Of a stretch of DNA of 64,000 nucleotides, positions 58,701-64,000 are shown in pieces (the first letter of the stretch is position 1; every line of letters starts with the position of its first letter). Origin of the DNA: Heliocidaris tuberculata (lineage: Eukaryota; Echinodermata; Echinoidea; Camarodonta; Echinometridae); contig CM046838.1 in assembly GCA_025618425.1 (NCBI GenBank), positions 20,544,838 to 20,608,837 of the forward strand. Reading direction: 5' to 3'. The notes under the pieces are model-generated. The model made no database searches, had not been told where the DNA came from, and saw only the letters and a program-made list of their open reading frames with translations. The translations under genes and the position numbers were made by a program.

Positions 58701-58713
58701 CCCTGCAGACTAA
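28721..58713 (+). CDS. Five-SRCR-domain type I membrane receptor with proline-rich tail (seven exons)
   Basis: Predicted scavenger-receptor-cysteine-rich surface receptor. Exons 28721-28820, 45312-45626, 48088-48405, 49520-49837, 55749-56075, 57487-57813 and 58127-58713 join to 764 codons (763 residues plus TAA) with GT-AG introns, all phase 1. Order: signal peptide 1-30; SRCR domains at about 34-138, 139-244, 245-350, 351-459 and 460-568; transmembrane 575-595 (with GxxxG spacing); RKSKK stop-transfer; a tail of 168 residues. Each SRCR has six cysteines and lacks the C1 and C4 of group B, so the pattern is group A, yet each sits in one exon as in group B. The five SRCR exons and the last exon are sure. 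Linking the signal exon across 16.5 kb rests on matching phase and a G/AT codon join. More exons or isoforms are possible. Ligand unknown; innate recognition is inferred from the family. Confidence 0.85.
28938..28965. repeat. CAGGCT hexamer repeat in SRCR intron 1
   Basis: About four and a half copies of CAGGCT. Confidence 0.85.
29003..31015. repeat. Large foldback element with a 1.3-kb insertion in its right arm
   Basis: Inner arms 29077-29340 and 29358-29619 are inverse copies over about 260 bp with a 17-nt loop. Outer arms 29003-29085 and about 30944-31012 continue the pairing (GGCTTATCAATCT, TACTGGCCACAGAGCTATAC). The right arm is interrupted at TGGGCTGTAT, which occurs on both sides of the insert (29609 and 30945). 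Confidence 0.8.
29619..30944. mobile_element. Insertion of about 1.33 kb inside the foldback right arm
   Basis: Bounded by copies of TGGGCTGTAT, which read as a target duplication. The interior is unlike other repeats here: a frame at 29760-30005, a GGGAGA repeat at 30012-30039, AATAAA near 30062, a poly-C tract at about 30391 and a minus-strand frame at 30644-30913. No terminal inverted repeat is seen, and the mechanism is unknown. Confidence 0.5.
31030..31455. repeat. Copy of the CACTCACACTTATGCGAGG family
   Basis: ATAACCTCGCATAAGTGTGAG, AGCCTGAAAATTTCACCTG and ATGTAGAAGGAAGTATTTTC match 36297-36560 with inserted or altered segments between. Confidence 0.55.
31466..32395. mobile_element. 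Family G element carrying internal repeats and a nested foldback
   Basis: CAGTGGCGCAAATCCA at the left and TGGATTTGCGCCCATG at the right. GACATTCGCCTCCAAAATTC occurs on both sides of the nested element, with poly-G runs. Confidence 0.6.
31629..32248. mobile_element. TAGCCTGG foldback element nested in family G
   Basis: Left GTAGCCTGGAAGGCTCTGTG and right CACAGTGCCTTCCAGGC are inverted. Inside, ACCCCACTCTGCAATAGAGC is mirrored at 32155-32180, and 31738-31914 forms a further hairpin (GACCTACAGTCA, CCACCATACGTTAGACAAGA). Confidence 0.7.
32396..34371. other. SRCR intron 1: microsatellite and diverged repeats
   Basis: A (GAT)n-type trinucleotide run spans 32831-32987. From about 33110 two stretches share TTTGGTATC, ATTTCAT and CATTTTGAG wording about 370 bp apart, suggesting an old tandem repeat. 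No exon seen. Confidence 0.45.
34372..35567. repeat. Hairpin array, left mirror copy
   Basis: Starts GGGGCGCCAAGTGTTCACC. Then comes an array whose regular part (34904-35290) has an exact 63-bp period. Each unit has a TTTTGTTACAAAA/TTTTGTAACAAAA pair plus GCATGACAAAATT and TTTTGTCCATTTTCA. It ends in four palindromic GAACACTTGGCG modules (35371-35520) and GTCAAATCAGCGAC. The inverse of 42514-43810. Confidence 0.9.
35568..36296. other. Spacer between mirror arrays, no gene
   Basis: A poly-C run at about 35624-35648, a CpG-rich stretch to 35770, and TTGTAATTCCGGACAGGTTG blocks that recur in altered form at 36568. Confidence 0.4.
36297..37015. mobile_element. Fullest copy of the CACTCACACTTATGCGAGG family, itself interrupted
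   Basis: Starts with a palindromic end (GAGGTTATTGGAGATAACCTC), runs through the core shared with 19160-19690 in inverse order, and ends GATGGTCCCGTGAGTG. Between ATTTTGCTGATT (36552) and TTGGTGTTTTTACC (about 36929) is an insert of about 375 bp not present in the 19.2 kb copies. Confidence 0.6.
37016..37800. other. No recognised gene
   Basis: AT-rich sequence with a poly-C run near 37715. No exon or element end that I can define. Confidence 0.35.
37805..38050. repeat. Three-unit GC-rich minisatellite
   Basis: CACTTCCATTGTCCG(A/T)GCCCGA(T/C)(A/G)TTC occurs at about 37827, 37921 and (altered) 38013, separated by poly-G or poly-C and GGACAAAAG-type blocks. Confidence 0.65.
38051..40775. other. 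SRCR intron 1, no recognised gene
   Basis: Mostly unique-looking AT-rich sequence. Frames at 38893-39162 (minus) and 39702-40037 (plus) have no domain and no support. CAAATAAAGTAATGATAATG near 40573 resembles a non-LTR 3' tail. Confidence 0.35.
40776..40893. mobile_element. Short family G MITE
   Basis: CAGGGGCAGATCCAG at the left, GGATTGTTGCCCCTG at the right, with poly-G and poly-C between. It lies just before the 5' end of the LINE at 40.99 kb. Confidence 0.6.
40990..42028 (+). mobile_element. 5'-truncated non-LTR retrotransposon with intact RT C-terminal half
   Basis: An open frame runs from motif B ([13 protein letters not shown], about 40997) through catalytic YADD (about 41097), [29 protein letters not shown] and [12 protein letters not shown] to a stop at 41803-41805. 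Just past it the next stretch still reads as the family C-terminus ([24 protein letters not shown]), so the TGA is probably a point mutation. The 3' end has a GCGCCTTG/AAGGCGC hairpin followed by ATATAAATCCAATTATTATT. CR1/L2-like by its motifs and tail. Everything 5' of motif B is missing, the usual result of incomplete reverse transcription, so it cannot move by itself. It is an insertion in intron 1 of the SRCR gene. Confidence 0.88.
42029..42513. other. No recognised gene
   Basis: AT-rich to 42345, then a CpG-rich stretch (CGCGCGCGCG at about 42354) with a poly-C run at about 42460-42477, ending at the second mirror array. Confidence 0.4.
42514..43810. repeat. Hairpin array, right mirror copy
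   Basis: Inverse of 34372-35567 from GTCGCTGATTTGAC to GGTGAACACTTGGCGCCCC. It has the same GAACACTTGGCG palindrome modules (42603-42740) and about a dozen TTTTGTAACAAAATGA units with GACAAAACCAATTTTGTCAT. It differs by a 45-bp segment near 42547-42580 and small unit changes. Confidence 0.9.
43811..45311. other. SRCR intron 1, 3' end
   Basis: No exon recognised before 45312. A family G half-end (CAAAATCCTGGATCCGCCCC) lies at about 44784-44803. A non-LTR 3' tail (AATAAAACCGAAATTGAATT) is near 45160. Confidence 0.45.
45312..45626 (+). CDS. SRCR receptor exon 2: SRCR domain 1
   Basis: 315 bases, phase 1-1, between acceptor CTGTAG and donor GTAAGT. It reads [42 protein letters not shown] and [11 protein letters not shown]. 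Six cysteines. The acidic residues of the SRCR cation site (CDD and the E of HSED) are present. Confidence 0.95.
45684..46198. repeat. Inverted repeat in SRCR intron 2
   Basis: Left arm 45684-45838 (AATGGCTTTGAAGAGAGACA, AGCTTTTCGTCTTG, TACTCATCAGAGTA) pairs with 46050-46198 (CTCTGATGAGTGCAAGACGA, TGTCTCTCTTCAACGCCATT). The loop is about 210 bp. Confidence 0.75.
46347..47771. mobile_element. Degenerate Tc1/mariner-like element
   Basis: TAGTGCTAGTCAAAG and CTTGACCAGCACTGTA are inverted ends. Near 46683 the text still reads [16 protein letters not shown], the decayed D-x-NPIE-x-WDELKR region of Tc1 transposases. Stops and frameshifts are many. A hairpin (AAAAAGCGAGACAT) at 46930-46972 and later sequence look inserted. 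Confidence 0.45.
48088..48405 (+). CDS. SRCR receptor exon 3: SRCR domain 2
   Basis: 318 bases, phase 1-1, acceptor ATCAG, donor GTAAGA. It reads [44 protein letters not shown] and [11 protein letters not shown]. Six cysteines, cation-site residues present. Confidence 0.95.
48616..48943. mobile_element. CATAAAGCTGTTCATAAAGT TIR element, copy 2
   Basis: Same ends and interior order as 11351-11673. A 30-bp fragment just before it (ACATTAATCTACATTTGCCA) matches the inside of the SINE at 50.3 kb. Confidence 0.75.
48944..49140. repeat. TTTCATCAA-rich repeat with inverted AAAATTGATTTT blocks
   Basis: GTTTCATCAAGCCTTAAAA and CTGTTTCATCAAAAACTTTA, then repeated AAAATCAATTTTA in both orientations. 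Probably a foldback MITE; the ends are unclear. Confidence 0.45.
49520..49837 (+). CDS. SRCR receptor exon 4: SRCR domain 3 (altered cation site)
   Basis: 318 bases, phase 1-1, acceptor CTCAG, donor GTAAGT. The fold cysteines are all kept, but CDD is CDY, HSED is HSDD, and the usual Gly after it is replaced (DIRIRC). It is the only one of the five domains with these changes. Confidence 0.94.
50285..50577 (+). mobile_element. tRNA-derived SINE in SRCR intron 4
   Basis: A box TAGCTAGTCCAGTGGG (about 50296) and B box GGGTTTGAACCCC (about 50342) have tRNA-like spacing and would form an internal pol III promoter. The body runs to ATATAAGTATCCAGTATTATTATTA, a tail resembling the LINE at 41.98-42.03 kb. 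Confidence 0.75.
50578..51373. other. SRCR intron 4, no recognised element
   Basis: AT-rich. TTTATTTCTTTCTGTATATTTTTTGTTCACATATT-type wording resembles other low-copy repeats, but I cannot define ends. Confidence 0.3.
51374..51620. repeat. Two-unit 122-bp tandem repeat
   Basis: Both units start CAAATTTTGAGTTG and contain AATCACTGTTAAGGAGACAA and CACTCAACATGCTTTTGC. The second starts at 51496. Confidence 0.85.
51836..51962. repeat. Near-perfect hairpin with 63-bp arms
   Basis: GTGCACCCAGAGGC at the left and GCCTCTGGGTGCAC at the right, with AAAGCATTGGAGG and CCTCCAATGCTTT inside. The loop is only AC (51899-51900). Confidence 0.85.
52624..54096. mobile_element. GTCCCCGCC-ended element carrying a 147-bp tandem array
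   Basis: GTCCCCGCCGAACGAAG at the left and CCGGCGGGGAC at the right. Left subterminal (GT)n and (CCGT)n runs (52676-52735) resemble the GACGGACGTACG block of the 5.1-6.2 kb element, so the layout is shared. No transposase. Confidence 0.65.
52755..53930. repeat. 147-bp tandem array, eight units without indels
   Basis: GGGCTGGGTGGGGGCTTCC starts at 52814, 52961, 53108, 53255, 53402, 53549, 53696 and 53843, always 147 bp apart. Units differ only by scattered substitutions, such as TCCAAAC against TCCGAAC. Confidence 0.95.
54198..54763. repeat. Large palindrome in SRCR intron 4
   Basis: Arms of about 250 bp (AATCAATGTTATTGGAAAGT, GGGGATCCTCAAATTGGC, AGATTTTCCCCATTATCT) are mirrored on the right. 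AACAGGAAAGGATTGCCA before and AACATGAAAGGATTGCCA after it look like a target duplication or a flanking repeat. Confidence 0.85.
54764..55748. other. SRCR intron 4, 3' end
   Basis: No element with clear ends. GGCCACC/GGTGGCC wording near 55410-55570 is locally repetitive. The branch and acceptor region before exon 5 is TTGATATTTTACAG-like. Confidence 0.35.
55749..56075 (+). CDS. SRCR receptor exon 5: SRCR domain 4
   Basis: 327 bases, phase 1-1, acceptor TTTACAG, donor GTAAGT. It reads [48 protein letters not shown] and [11 protein letters not shown]. Joining to exon 4 makes ATA (Ile) at the junction. The best match to the SRCR consensus in the gene. Confidence 0.95.
56129..56273. mobile_element. 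Family G MITE in SRCR intron 5
   Basis: CAGGGGCGGATCCAGAGG at the left and AGATCCGCCACTG at the right. 145 bp, beginning 54 bp after the exon 5 donor. Confidence 0.7.
56651..57395. mobile_element. DR1-rich element, relative of 5054-6205
   Basis: CTTTTATGCTTCCACCCACC, CGCATTGTTTTCGGGTTGTC and TGTCCATC match the inverse of the right end of the 5.1-6.2 kb element. The interior has about four units with AGGTCAAAGGTCA (56843, 56991 altered, 57149, 57266) and TATGCATCA. It ends near GCGGAGGC. Confidence 0.55.
57487..57813 (+). CDS. SRCR receptor exon 6: SRCR domain 5
   Basis: 327 bases, phase 1-1, acceptor ATGCAG, donor GTATGT. It reads [48 protein letters not shown] and [11 protein letters not shown]. 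Only a few residues separate it from the membrane segment, so there is almost no stalk. Confidence 0.95.
58127..58713 (+). CDS. SRCR receptor exon 7: transmembrane segment and proline-rich cytoplasmic tail
   Basis: Acceptor ATTACAG, 195 residues, TAA stop. [21 protein letters not shown] spans the membrane and RKSKK follows. The tail has YNTV (608-611, a Yxx-hydrophobic endocytosis form), an acidic linker, PPSY (654-657), eight SAPY motifs mixed with YPPP, and PSAP at 739-742 and 757-760. It has no ITAM or ITIM and is low complexity, probably disordered. Confidence 0.93.
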
Positions 58714-59508
58714 CGCAGCTAATCCTCTTCCAGCGTTTGAACGAATAGATGAATCTCTTTATGAGTGAGGGACAAGTTTTTCTTTACATTTTTATACACA
58801 GTTTACCTAAGTCTGTCTATACTAAGAAATGTGTTGTTTTTTTTTTTGTTAAAGGGTATCTAGTTGGTTTTAATAAAAGGGGGGAAAAATGAGATGAACA
58901 GATAAGTGAAAGGAAAACCCAAAATAGGGAAGAATTTTATGCACTTTTGAAATTGTCAATGATCAACCATAGCAGCCCTTCATTTTTTGAAGTATTTATA
59001 GACCTTTTATTGAGGAGGCATGTAGAACTGTCATAGGTATGACAAGGTATTTTCTACGGAGAAAAATGAATATTCATCAGTTTTTAGAATGAAACAAATG
59101 CACAGGTGCTCACGAGGAAAATCACAACTTTAGAACATAATTATTTTCTTCCTCGAACTTTCACTCATCTGTTTCTCTCATTTCTCTGCTTTTCTGAGGG
59201 TAGACTTTCCTTTGAATTTTCCATGGTTATGGAGCTAATGCCGAGCTAATGGCAAAGAACAAAAGAAAGAAGAAGAAAAAAAAAGATTTTAAATATTTAG
59301 CAGGTACAGTATCCAATTTCAACTCCTTACTTATGCAATAGGTGAGAGTGGCCAGCATTTAAAGCTCTTTGCATTTCTTAGGAGCTTGTGTAAAGTGCAA
59401 GAAAACTAGGATTTCAGTGTGACAGTCATAGGGGTGTAATGTTCTGAACTTCTTTACTTTTGTGTAATGTTCATTGTGTTATGAATGTTACATTTGCTTT
59501 TACCTCTA
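58714..59508 (+). other. SRCR receptor 3' UTR and flank
   Basis: Noncoding sequence after the TAA with an AATAAA at 58872. Nothing else recognised. Confidence 0.4.
58872..58877 (+). terminator. candidate SRCR receptor polyadenylation signal
   Basis: First AATAAA after the stop codon, 158 bp downstream. Others at 60104-60109 and 60438-60443 could give longer 3' UTRs that would include the TIR element at 59509-59668. Confidence 0.35.
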
Positions 59509-59668
59509 GGCCCCATTGCATAAAACTTACCATTAACGGTAACTTTGCCATCAATCGTAACTCCCATGGAAACCTTGATTTTGATTGGCTGTTGAGTGGT
59601 GTTAGCATGGTAGTTACCATTGATAGCAGAGTTACACCATTAATGGTGAGTTTTATGCAACAGGGCCC
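59509..59668. mobile_element. 160-bp TIR element (GGCCCC..GGGCCC)
   Basis: CATTGCATAAAACTTACCAT and its inverse ATGGTGAGTTTTATGCAACA bound a short interior with TTGATTTTGATTGGCTG. Confidence 0.75.
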
Positions 59669-60738
59669 TTGTCTAATTTATAGATGTACATATTCTATAT
59701 TTTAGCCCCAATTCATCAGCAATACTGTTTGCAGATCTCATTGTCATTGTACATTATACAATCAAGGTGCTGAAAAACCTTTTTTCTCATGTAAAATGTA
59801 GAAAGAATCTAGGTATTTGATGGGTTTGGATCTTTAAAAAAAAAAAAATTGGTAGAGAGGTAAAAGTAAACTATGAATACATGTATATCCTTTTTTTTGT
59901 ATATTTGCAATATGTATATGATTATATGCTGCTGTCTTAGTATATTTAAGCTCTTACATAGTACACTATAATGAGTATTTCTGTCTCATTAATATCTCAT
60001 ACCAAAAGTATAAAATGAAATTTTCTTGTGTGTAGCTATATCACTCTGTTAATGATATATGATTTTAAAGTACTCGTAATATTTTACATGTAATGTATAT
60101 AAAAATAAATTTTATTATGTGCTATTGTAATTGTATCATGTGTATGTGTGTGTATGACATGCATTAATGTATAAGTTCATCATTACATATATCCTATAGT
60201 ATTACGGGTAAAAAAAAAAAGAAGCCCACTTTATTATTTTCCTTTATTTTCTAAGGCTGTCTACAAGGATCATGTGCTCTTTAATCCCATCTGTTCCATC
60301 TAGTTTATGAATGATTATCGTAAATGAAATTTGAAAAGAAAATGTTCCTATCAATTTTTTGTTTCATTGCTAACTTTGGCAGAAAATATTTTAGCAATTT
60401 CATTGCAAAATAATTTATCAGAATATGTTTTTGTGGGAATAAACTTCACAATACATTAACCAGTTTCTTTTTAAAGAAAAAATAAGGTCATTCTAGTATA
60501 GTTCAAAGACATTGTGGAATAGTACGATTCTTCAGCCGCAAATGGCACAGAATGGGTTTTGCTAGCCTTTTAATGTTTTAATGTAATTTGTTCCTTAGAA
60601 ATATGCTATGTAAGGTATAAAAATCAAATAGAGAATCTTACTGCCCAAATAAATGACGGCTGTTGCCCGAATATTGGTAGATTCACGATTCTTCCCCGAG
60701 CTCACCCTTCGCCTCGTACGCATATCATTGAGAGTCCA
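59669..60738. other. No recognised gene
   Basis: AT-rich 3' flank with several AATAAA hexamers (60104, 60438, about 60647), any of which could end a longer SRCR receptor transcript. Confidence 0.35.
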
Positions 60739-60897
60739 GGGTCCCGTAACACATAGGTTTGCAATCAACTGCAAAATGGCAATGGCCAATCAACATCATC
60801 GTTGCATGCACATATTGTTCAAAAGGCTGACAGTTAACCAATCAGGATCGTTGTTTAAAACTTGCAATAGATCGCAAACCTTTGTGTAACAGGGCCC
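60739..60897. mobile_element. 159-bp TIR element (GGGTCCC..AGGGCCC)
   Basis: CCCGTAACACATAGGTTTGC and GCAAACCTTTGTGTAACAGG are inverted ends. The interior has GGCCAATCAAC and AACCAATCAGG. Same general design as 59509-59668 but a different sequence. Confidence 0.75.
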
Positions 60898-61221
60898 AGG
60901 TTGCGAATTAAATTTCTCTTTTTTGATAATCCCTTTCTACTACTTGCCCAGTGGATTTATGGGAAATAACTTTTACCAAAAAAATTGCAGATTAGAAATA
61001 AGCTTTTTAATATTATTGCAATTCTTGCCATTACTGCTAATATGGGCCTACTGCCAAATTGAACTATCATCTAGGATTATACATGTAAATCTGCTGTCAG
61101 AAATCTTTTTTACAGAGGGTATTTTAAAGCTTAGTTACATATCACCCTTAGCTCTCATCTTTTTACTTCACTTGCCCAGTAATTTAATGGTATTAATATA
61201 TATTTTGAATTTTTTTAGTGC

Positions 61222-61560
61222 ATGTCATCTTTGGTATTGGTAAAAGTTGAAAGTGTCAGAATATAAATTTTCTTTATTTTTCACACAATTTGGGTAGAAC
61301 ACAACTCCTCAGTTCATTTTTAATCACCTGCTTTTATTGGAAATCATGTTTAATAGTGATTTTGAAGGATTTAACCTTCACCTTAAAATATGTCATCTTG
61401 TATTGGTAAAAGTTGAAGGTGCCAGCATGTAAATTTTCTTTATTTTTTCACAATTTTGGTAGAACACGACTCCTCAGGAGTTCATTTTTAATCACCTGCT
61501 TTTATAGGAAATCATGTTTAGTAGTGATTTTGAAGGATTTAACCTTCACCTTAAAATATT
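61222..61560. repeat. Two-unit 168-bp tandem duplication
   Basis: ATGTCATCTT, ATTGGTAAAAGTTGAA, TTTTTAATCACCTGCTTTTA and GATTTTGAAGGATTTAACCT recur in order; unit 2 starts at 61390. Confidence 0.9.
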
Positions 61561-62405
61561 TTTTGAAGGTATGTTTTTTTTTTCCTCATTATTTAATCTC
61601 TTTTGGATTATACTTACAATTCACAGATGAGGTTCTATTCATATTGATGTATCTAAAACAATGGGAATTCACAGGAAAAAAATATGCTTCAATTCAACTT
61701 TATTGAATGATTTATATTGCAGAATTACATTTCTTTGTGTTGAATAGAAAACTTGACATTATCCACTCCATGAATTGTCCATTGTTAAGCCAAATTTAAC
61801 TCACACGTAGTCAACTTTTATGAGCATGGCTCTAAGAGTCTATGTCCTTTAGTGATGTATTTTTACGCCTTGTAGGAATTCATGTCAATTTTCATGTATA
61901 TGTGTAGGTTTGTTCATTCTTCAGCTACATGTATTAAAATATAGGTGTAATTGTATATCGAATAGGGTAATCAACACCGTTCAGTCATTATCGTAATAGA
62001 GTAAGCATATCTGTTATCAACATGCATGAGTACATGTATATCTAAATTTGAATGTGCAGTAATCCTGCCCTATGCAAATGGATGTCTGTTGTATATATGT
62101 TATCAGTGTGTTTTTGTGAAAAAAAGGTATATAGGTTTTGAATAGGATGTGATGCTTGTATATCTGGAGAGAGAGAGAGAGAAAGAGTGGAAATATTTGC
62201 AATGTGCTCATAAGACATTATATATGTACTGTAATTAAGTACTTCTTAAGGGTTTTATGAAAAAATTTCATTATGTTAATGAATACGCTTTCATGCAGAT
62301 GTGGACAGCTCATAAATTTCTTACTAGATGATGAATTAATTATCTATGGACAAATTTTAGCTGTGATTTTCCTTGATATCTGAAATGCAATGATATATAT
62401 ATATA
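61561..62405. other. No recognised gene
   Basis: AT-rich with a short (GA)n at about 62167-62180. No element ends seen. Confidence 0.35.
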
Positions 62406-63061
62406 CAGGATGGTGGCCCAAAAAGAATGCAACACCTGAGATCTCCAATTTGAGTGATATCACTGACATTGCTTCAAGCATGACTACAGTTGCAAAAATA
62501 GCAAATTTTGAAATGACATTCAGCCTTTTCACATGAGGGTAAAATTCATCGTATGAAAAGCTGTGAACATCGAATTATACGATGATCGTACAGATACGAA
62601 CTTGCAGCCTACAGATACAAAGTTTGTGTGGAGGAGGCAAGAGATTTTGTGTATGAACAGATATACGTCTCTAACTGGGCGGAGCTAAGATCAGGCATGC
62701 GCTCTGATTGACATGACCTGCTATTATTATGGGCAATGGCCCTACTGCGCATTTAATCAGCAGTGAATCTCGAACGATTGCACCAAAATTTTTTTTGTGT
62801 GAATGACATCGTGTGTAAAGCTGATTAGTTTAAAGCTCTTTAAACTAATCAGCTTTACAGAATTTTACCCGTGTGAAAGCGGGGATTGACTCACATACAC
62901 AGCTGTAGAATCAAAACGCCTTACCCAAAATTGATGATCTTGGGGTCATTTTACTCAGAAAATTTTTTCTACCCATTAAAACCAAAACTGATGATATTGT
63001 GTCAATGATGTCGTTGAAATTAAAGATCTCCGGTGGTGCATTCTTTCTGGGCACCCCCCTG
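62406..63061. mobile_element. Non-autonomous mariner-like element, 656 bp, TA flanks
   Basis: CAGGATGGTGGCCCAAAAAG at the left is mirrored by CTTTCTGGGCACCCCCCTG at the right; ATGCAACACCTGAGATCT pairs with AGATCTCCGGTGGTGCAT. TA lies on each side. No transposase frame. Confidence 0.85.
62525..62879. mobile_element. TIR element nested in the mariner-like element
   Basis: CTTTTCACATGAGGGTAAAA and TTTTACCCGTGTGAAAG are inverted ends. Inside lies a perfect 21-bp-arm hairpin at 62815-62858 (GTAAAGCTGATTAGTTTAAA) with a CT loop. Confidence 0.7.
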
Positions 63062-63596
63062 TATAGTGGGAATTTTTTTTTTTGTATGTGCACAAATACT
63101 AAAGACCGCAGTGGCATTTCTGTATGGTGAGCACAAAGGGTAGACAGAGTTTAGTAATAGCTTCGACTTGAAGTGTCCTTCAGGTACATACAATAAATTC
63201 ATCAGAAATTCAATCAGGGATAGAATGTGAAATATTTGGTACATAAATGAGTATCTTTTCATATTCTACATGTACTTATATTCAAAAAGTTTCCTTTCCA
63301 AGCCCATTTCATTACCAGGAATTAGTGTCACATTATTTAGCATTATGTAAATATATATAGTATATATACATGTATATGTATGCAGGACTCCGCACTAAAT
63401 TTTTTGGGAGGGGTTGCAGATTTAAATTTCTTAATTAAAAATATTTAGGGGTCTGGATTGAGAGATGGGGGGCCATGTGCCGTGCATCTATATGTATTGT
63501 ATGTGGAGAAGGACTGAAACTTTTTATGCACATACATGTAGTATAAGGTATATTGTATAGCTATCACTAGACTTTGGCCAACCCAGTATGAAACCT
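63062..63596. other. No recognised gene
   Basis: AT-rich, with a small TATATACATGTATATGTATG run at about 63363. Nothing coding. Confidence 0.35.
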
Positions 63597-63993
63597 CAGT
63601 GGCAGATCCACAATTCCTAGGTTAAGGGGTAGGGGGCACAAGTGAAAAAAAAAAACTCTCTGACAATAAAAAAATAAAAACCAACAAAAACAAAGATCCA
63701 ACAGACCCCATATTATAGTCAGAAAATCTTGTGACAGGTATAAATGAAAAAAAAGTTTCTCAGAATTTTCAGGTGCCTTTTTATTAACCCCCCCCCCCCC
63801 AAAAAAAAAAAAAAGAGCAAAAGTAAAAAAGATTCTCACATTTTCCAGCTGCCTTTTTATTTCAGAATATTTAACAATACAAGAAAATGAGAAAAAAAAA
63901 TGGTTTTCACACATTTCTCACATTTAAAAAAAAAAAAAATTGTTGGGGGGGGGGGGGGGGCGTATGTGCTGCCCTGCCCCTGGATATGCCAAT
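63597..63993. mobile_element. Family G element at the window edge
   Basis: CAGTGGCAGATCCACAATTC at the left and GCCCCTGGATATGCC at the right, with CTCTCTGACAATAAAAAA, poly-C and poly-G tracts inside. Confidence 0.55.
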
Positions 63994-64000
63994 GATTAGG

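Noticed and set aside
58313..58768. 151-codon His/Pro-rich frame and a Val/Gly-rich minus frame
   Set aside because: Shadows of the repeat-coding tail exon of the SRCR receptor.

Overview
This is animal genomic DNA: AT-rich, with widely spaced GT-AG exons and many small repeats. The long runs of G or C, the foldback elements and a multi-SRCR receptor gene with six-cysteine domains fit an echinoderm, most likely a sea urchin. That is inference, and I cannot name the species. Most of the ORFs longer than 60 codons are chance ORFs inside repeats; only two genes can be read. Gene 1 (minus strand, 20453 to 14929) is a complete five-exon gamma-interferon-inducible lysosomal thiol reductase (GILT/IFI30 family) of 249 residues. 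It has a signal peptide, the CPGC active site and the GILT signature CQHG-x2-EC-x2-N-x4-C. Every intron is phase 0. Gene 2 (plus strand, 28721 to 58713) is a seven-exon type I membrane receptor of 763 residues. A signal-peptide exon is followed by a 16.5 kb intron, five SRCR domains each in one exon, and a last exon with the transmembrane segment and a proline-rich tail. Every junction is phase 1. The tail carries PPSY, two PSAP motifs and a run of SAPY/YPPP repeats, a set linked to NEDD4-type ligases and ESCRT/ALG-2 factors. The two genes are divergent, with start codons about 8.3 kb apart. Both fit uptake and processing of foreign material (a scavenger-type receptor and a lysosomal disulfide reductase), but nothing in the sequence proves that they work together. 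Layout: 1-13.1 kb is repeats, including nested elements at 2.3-4.9 kb, DR1-rich arrays at 5.1-6.2 and 12.1-13.1 kb, and a dead LINE at 7.56-9.49 kb split by a precise MITE insertion. 13.1-20.5 kb is the GILT gene and its flank. 20.5-28.7 kb is repeats, ending in a 2.4-copy tandem duplication with a unit of about 1.33 kb. 28.7-58.7 kb is the SRCR gene; its first intron holds a foldback element with a 1.3 kb insertion, two mirror-image 1.2-1.3 kb hairpin arrays about 6.9 kb apart, and a 5'-truncated LINE with an intact YADD motif. Intron 4 has a perfect 147-bp tandem array inside an element bounded by inverted repeats. 58.7-64 kb is 3' flank with more TIR elements, including a mariner-like one with another nested inside it. 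No CRISPR array, rRNA gene or convincing functional tRNA gene was seen.
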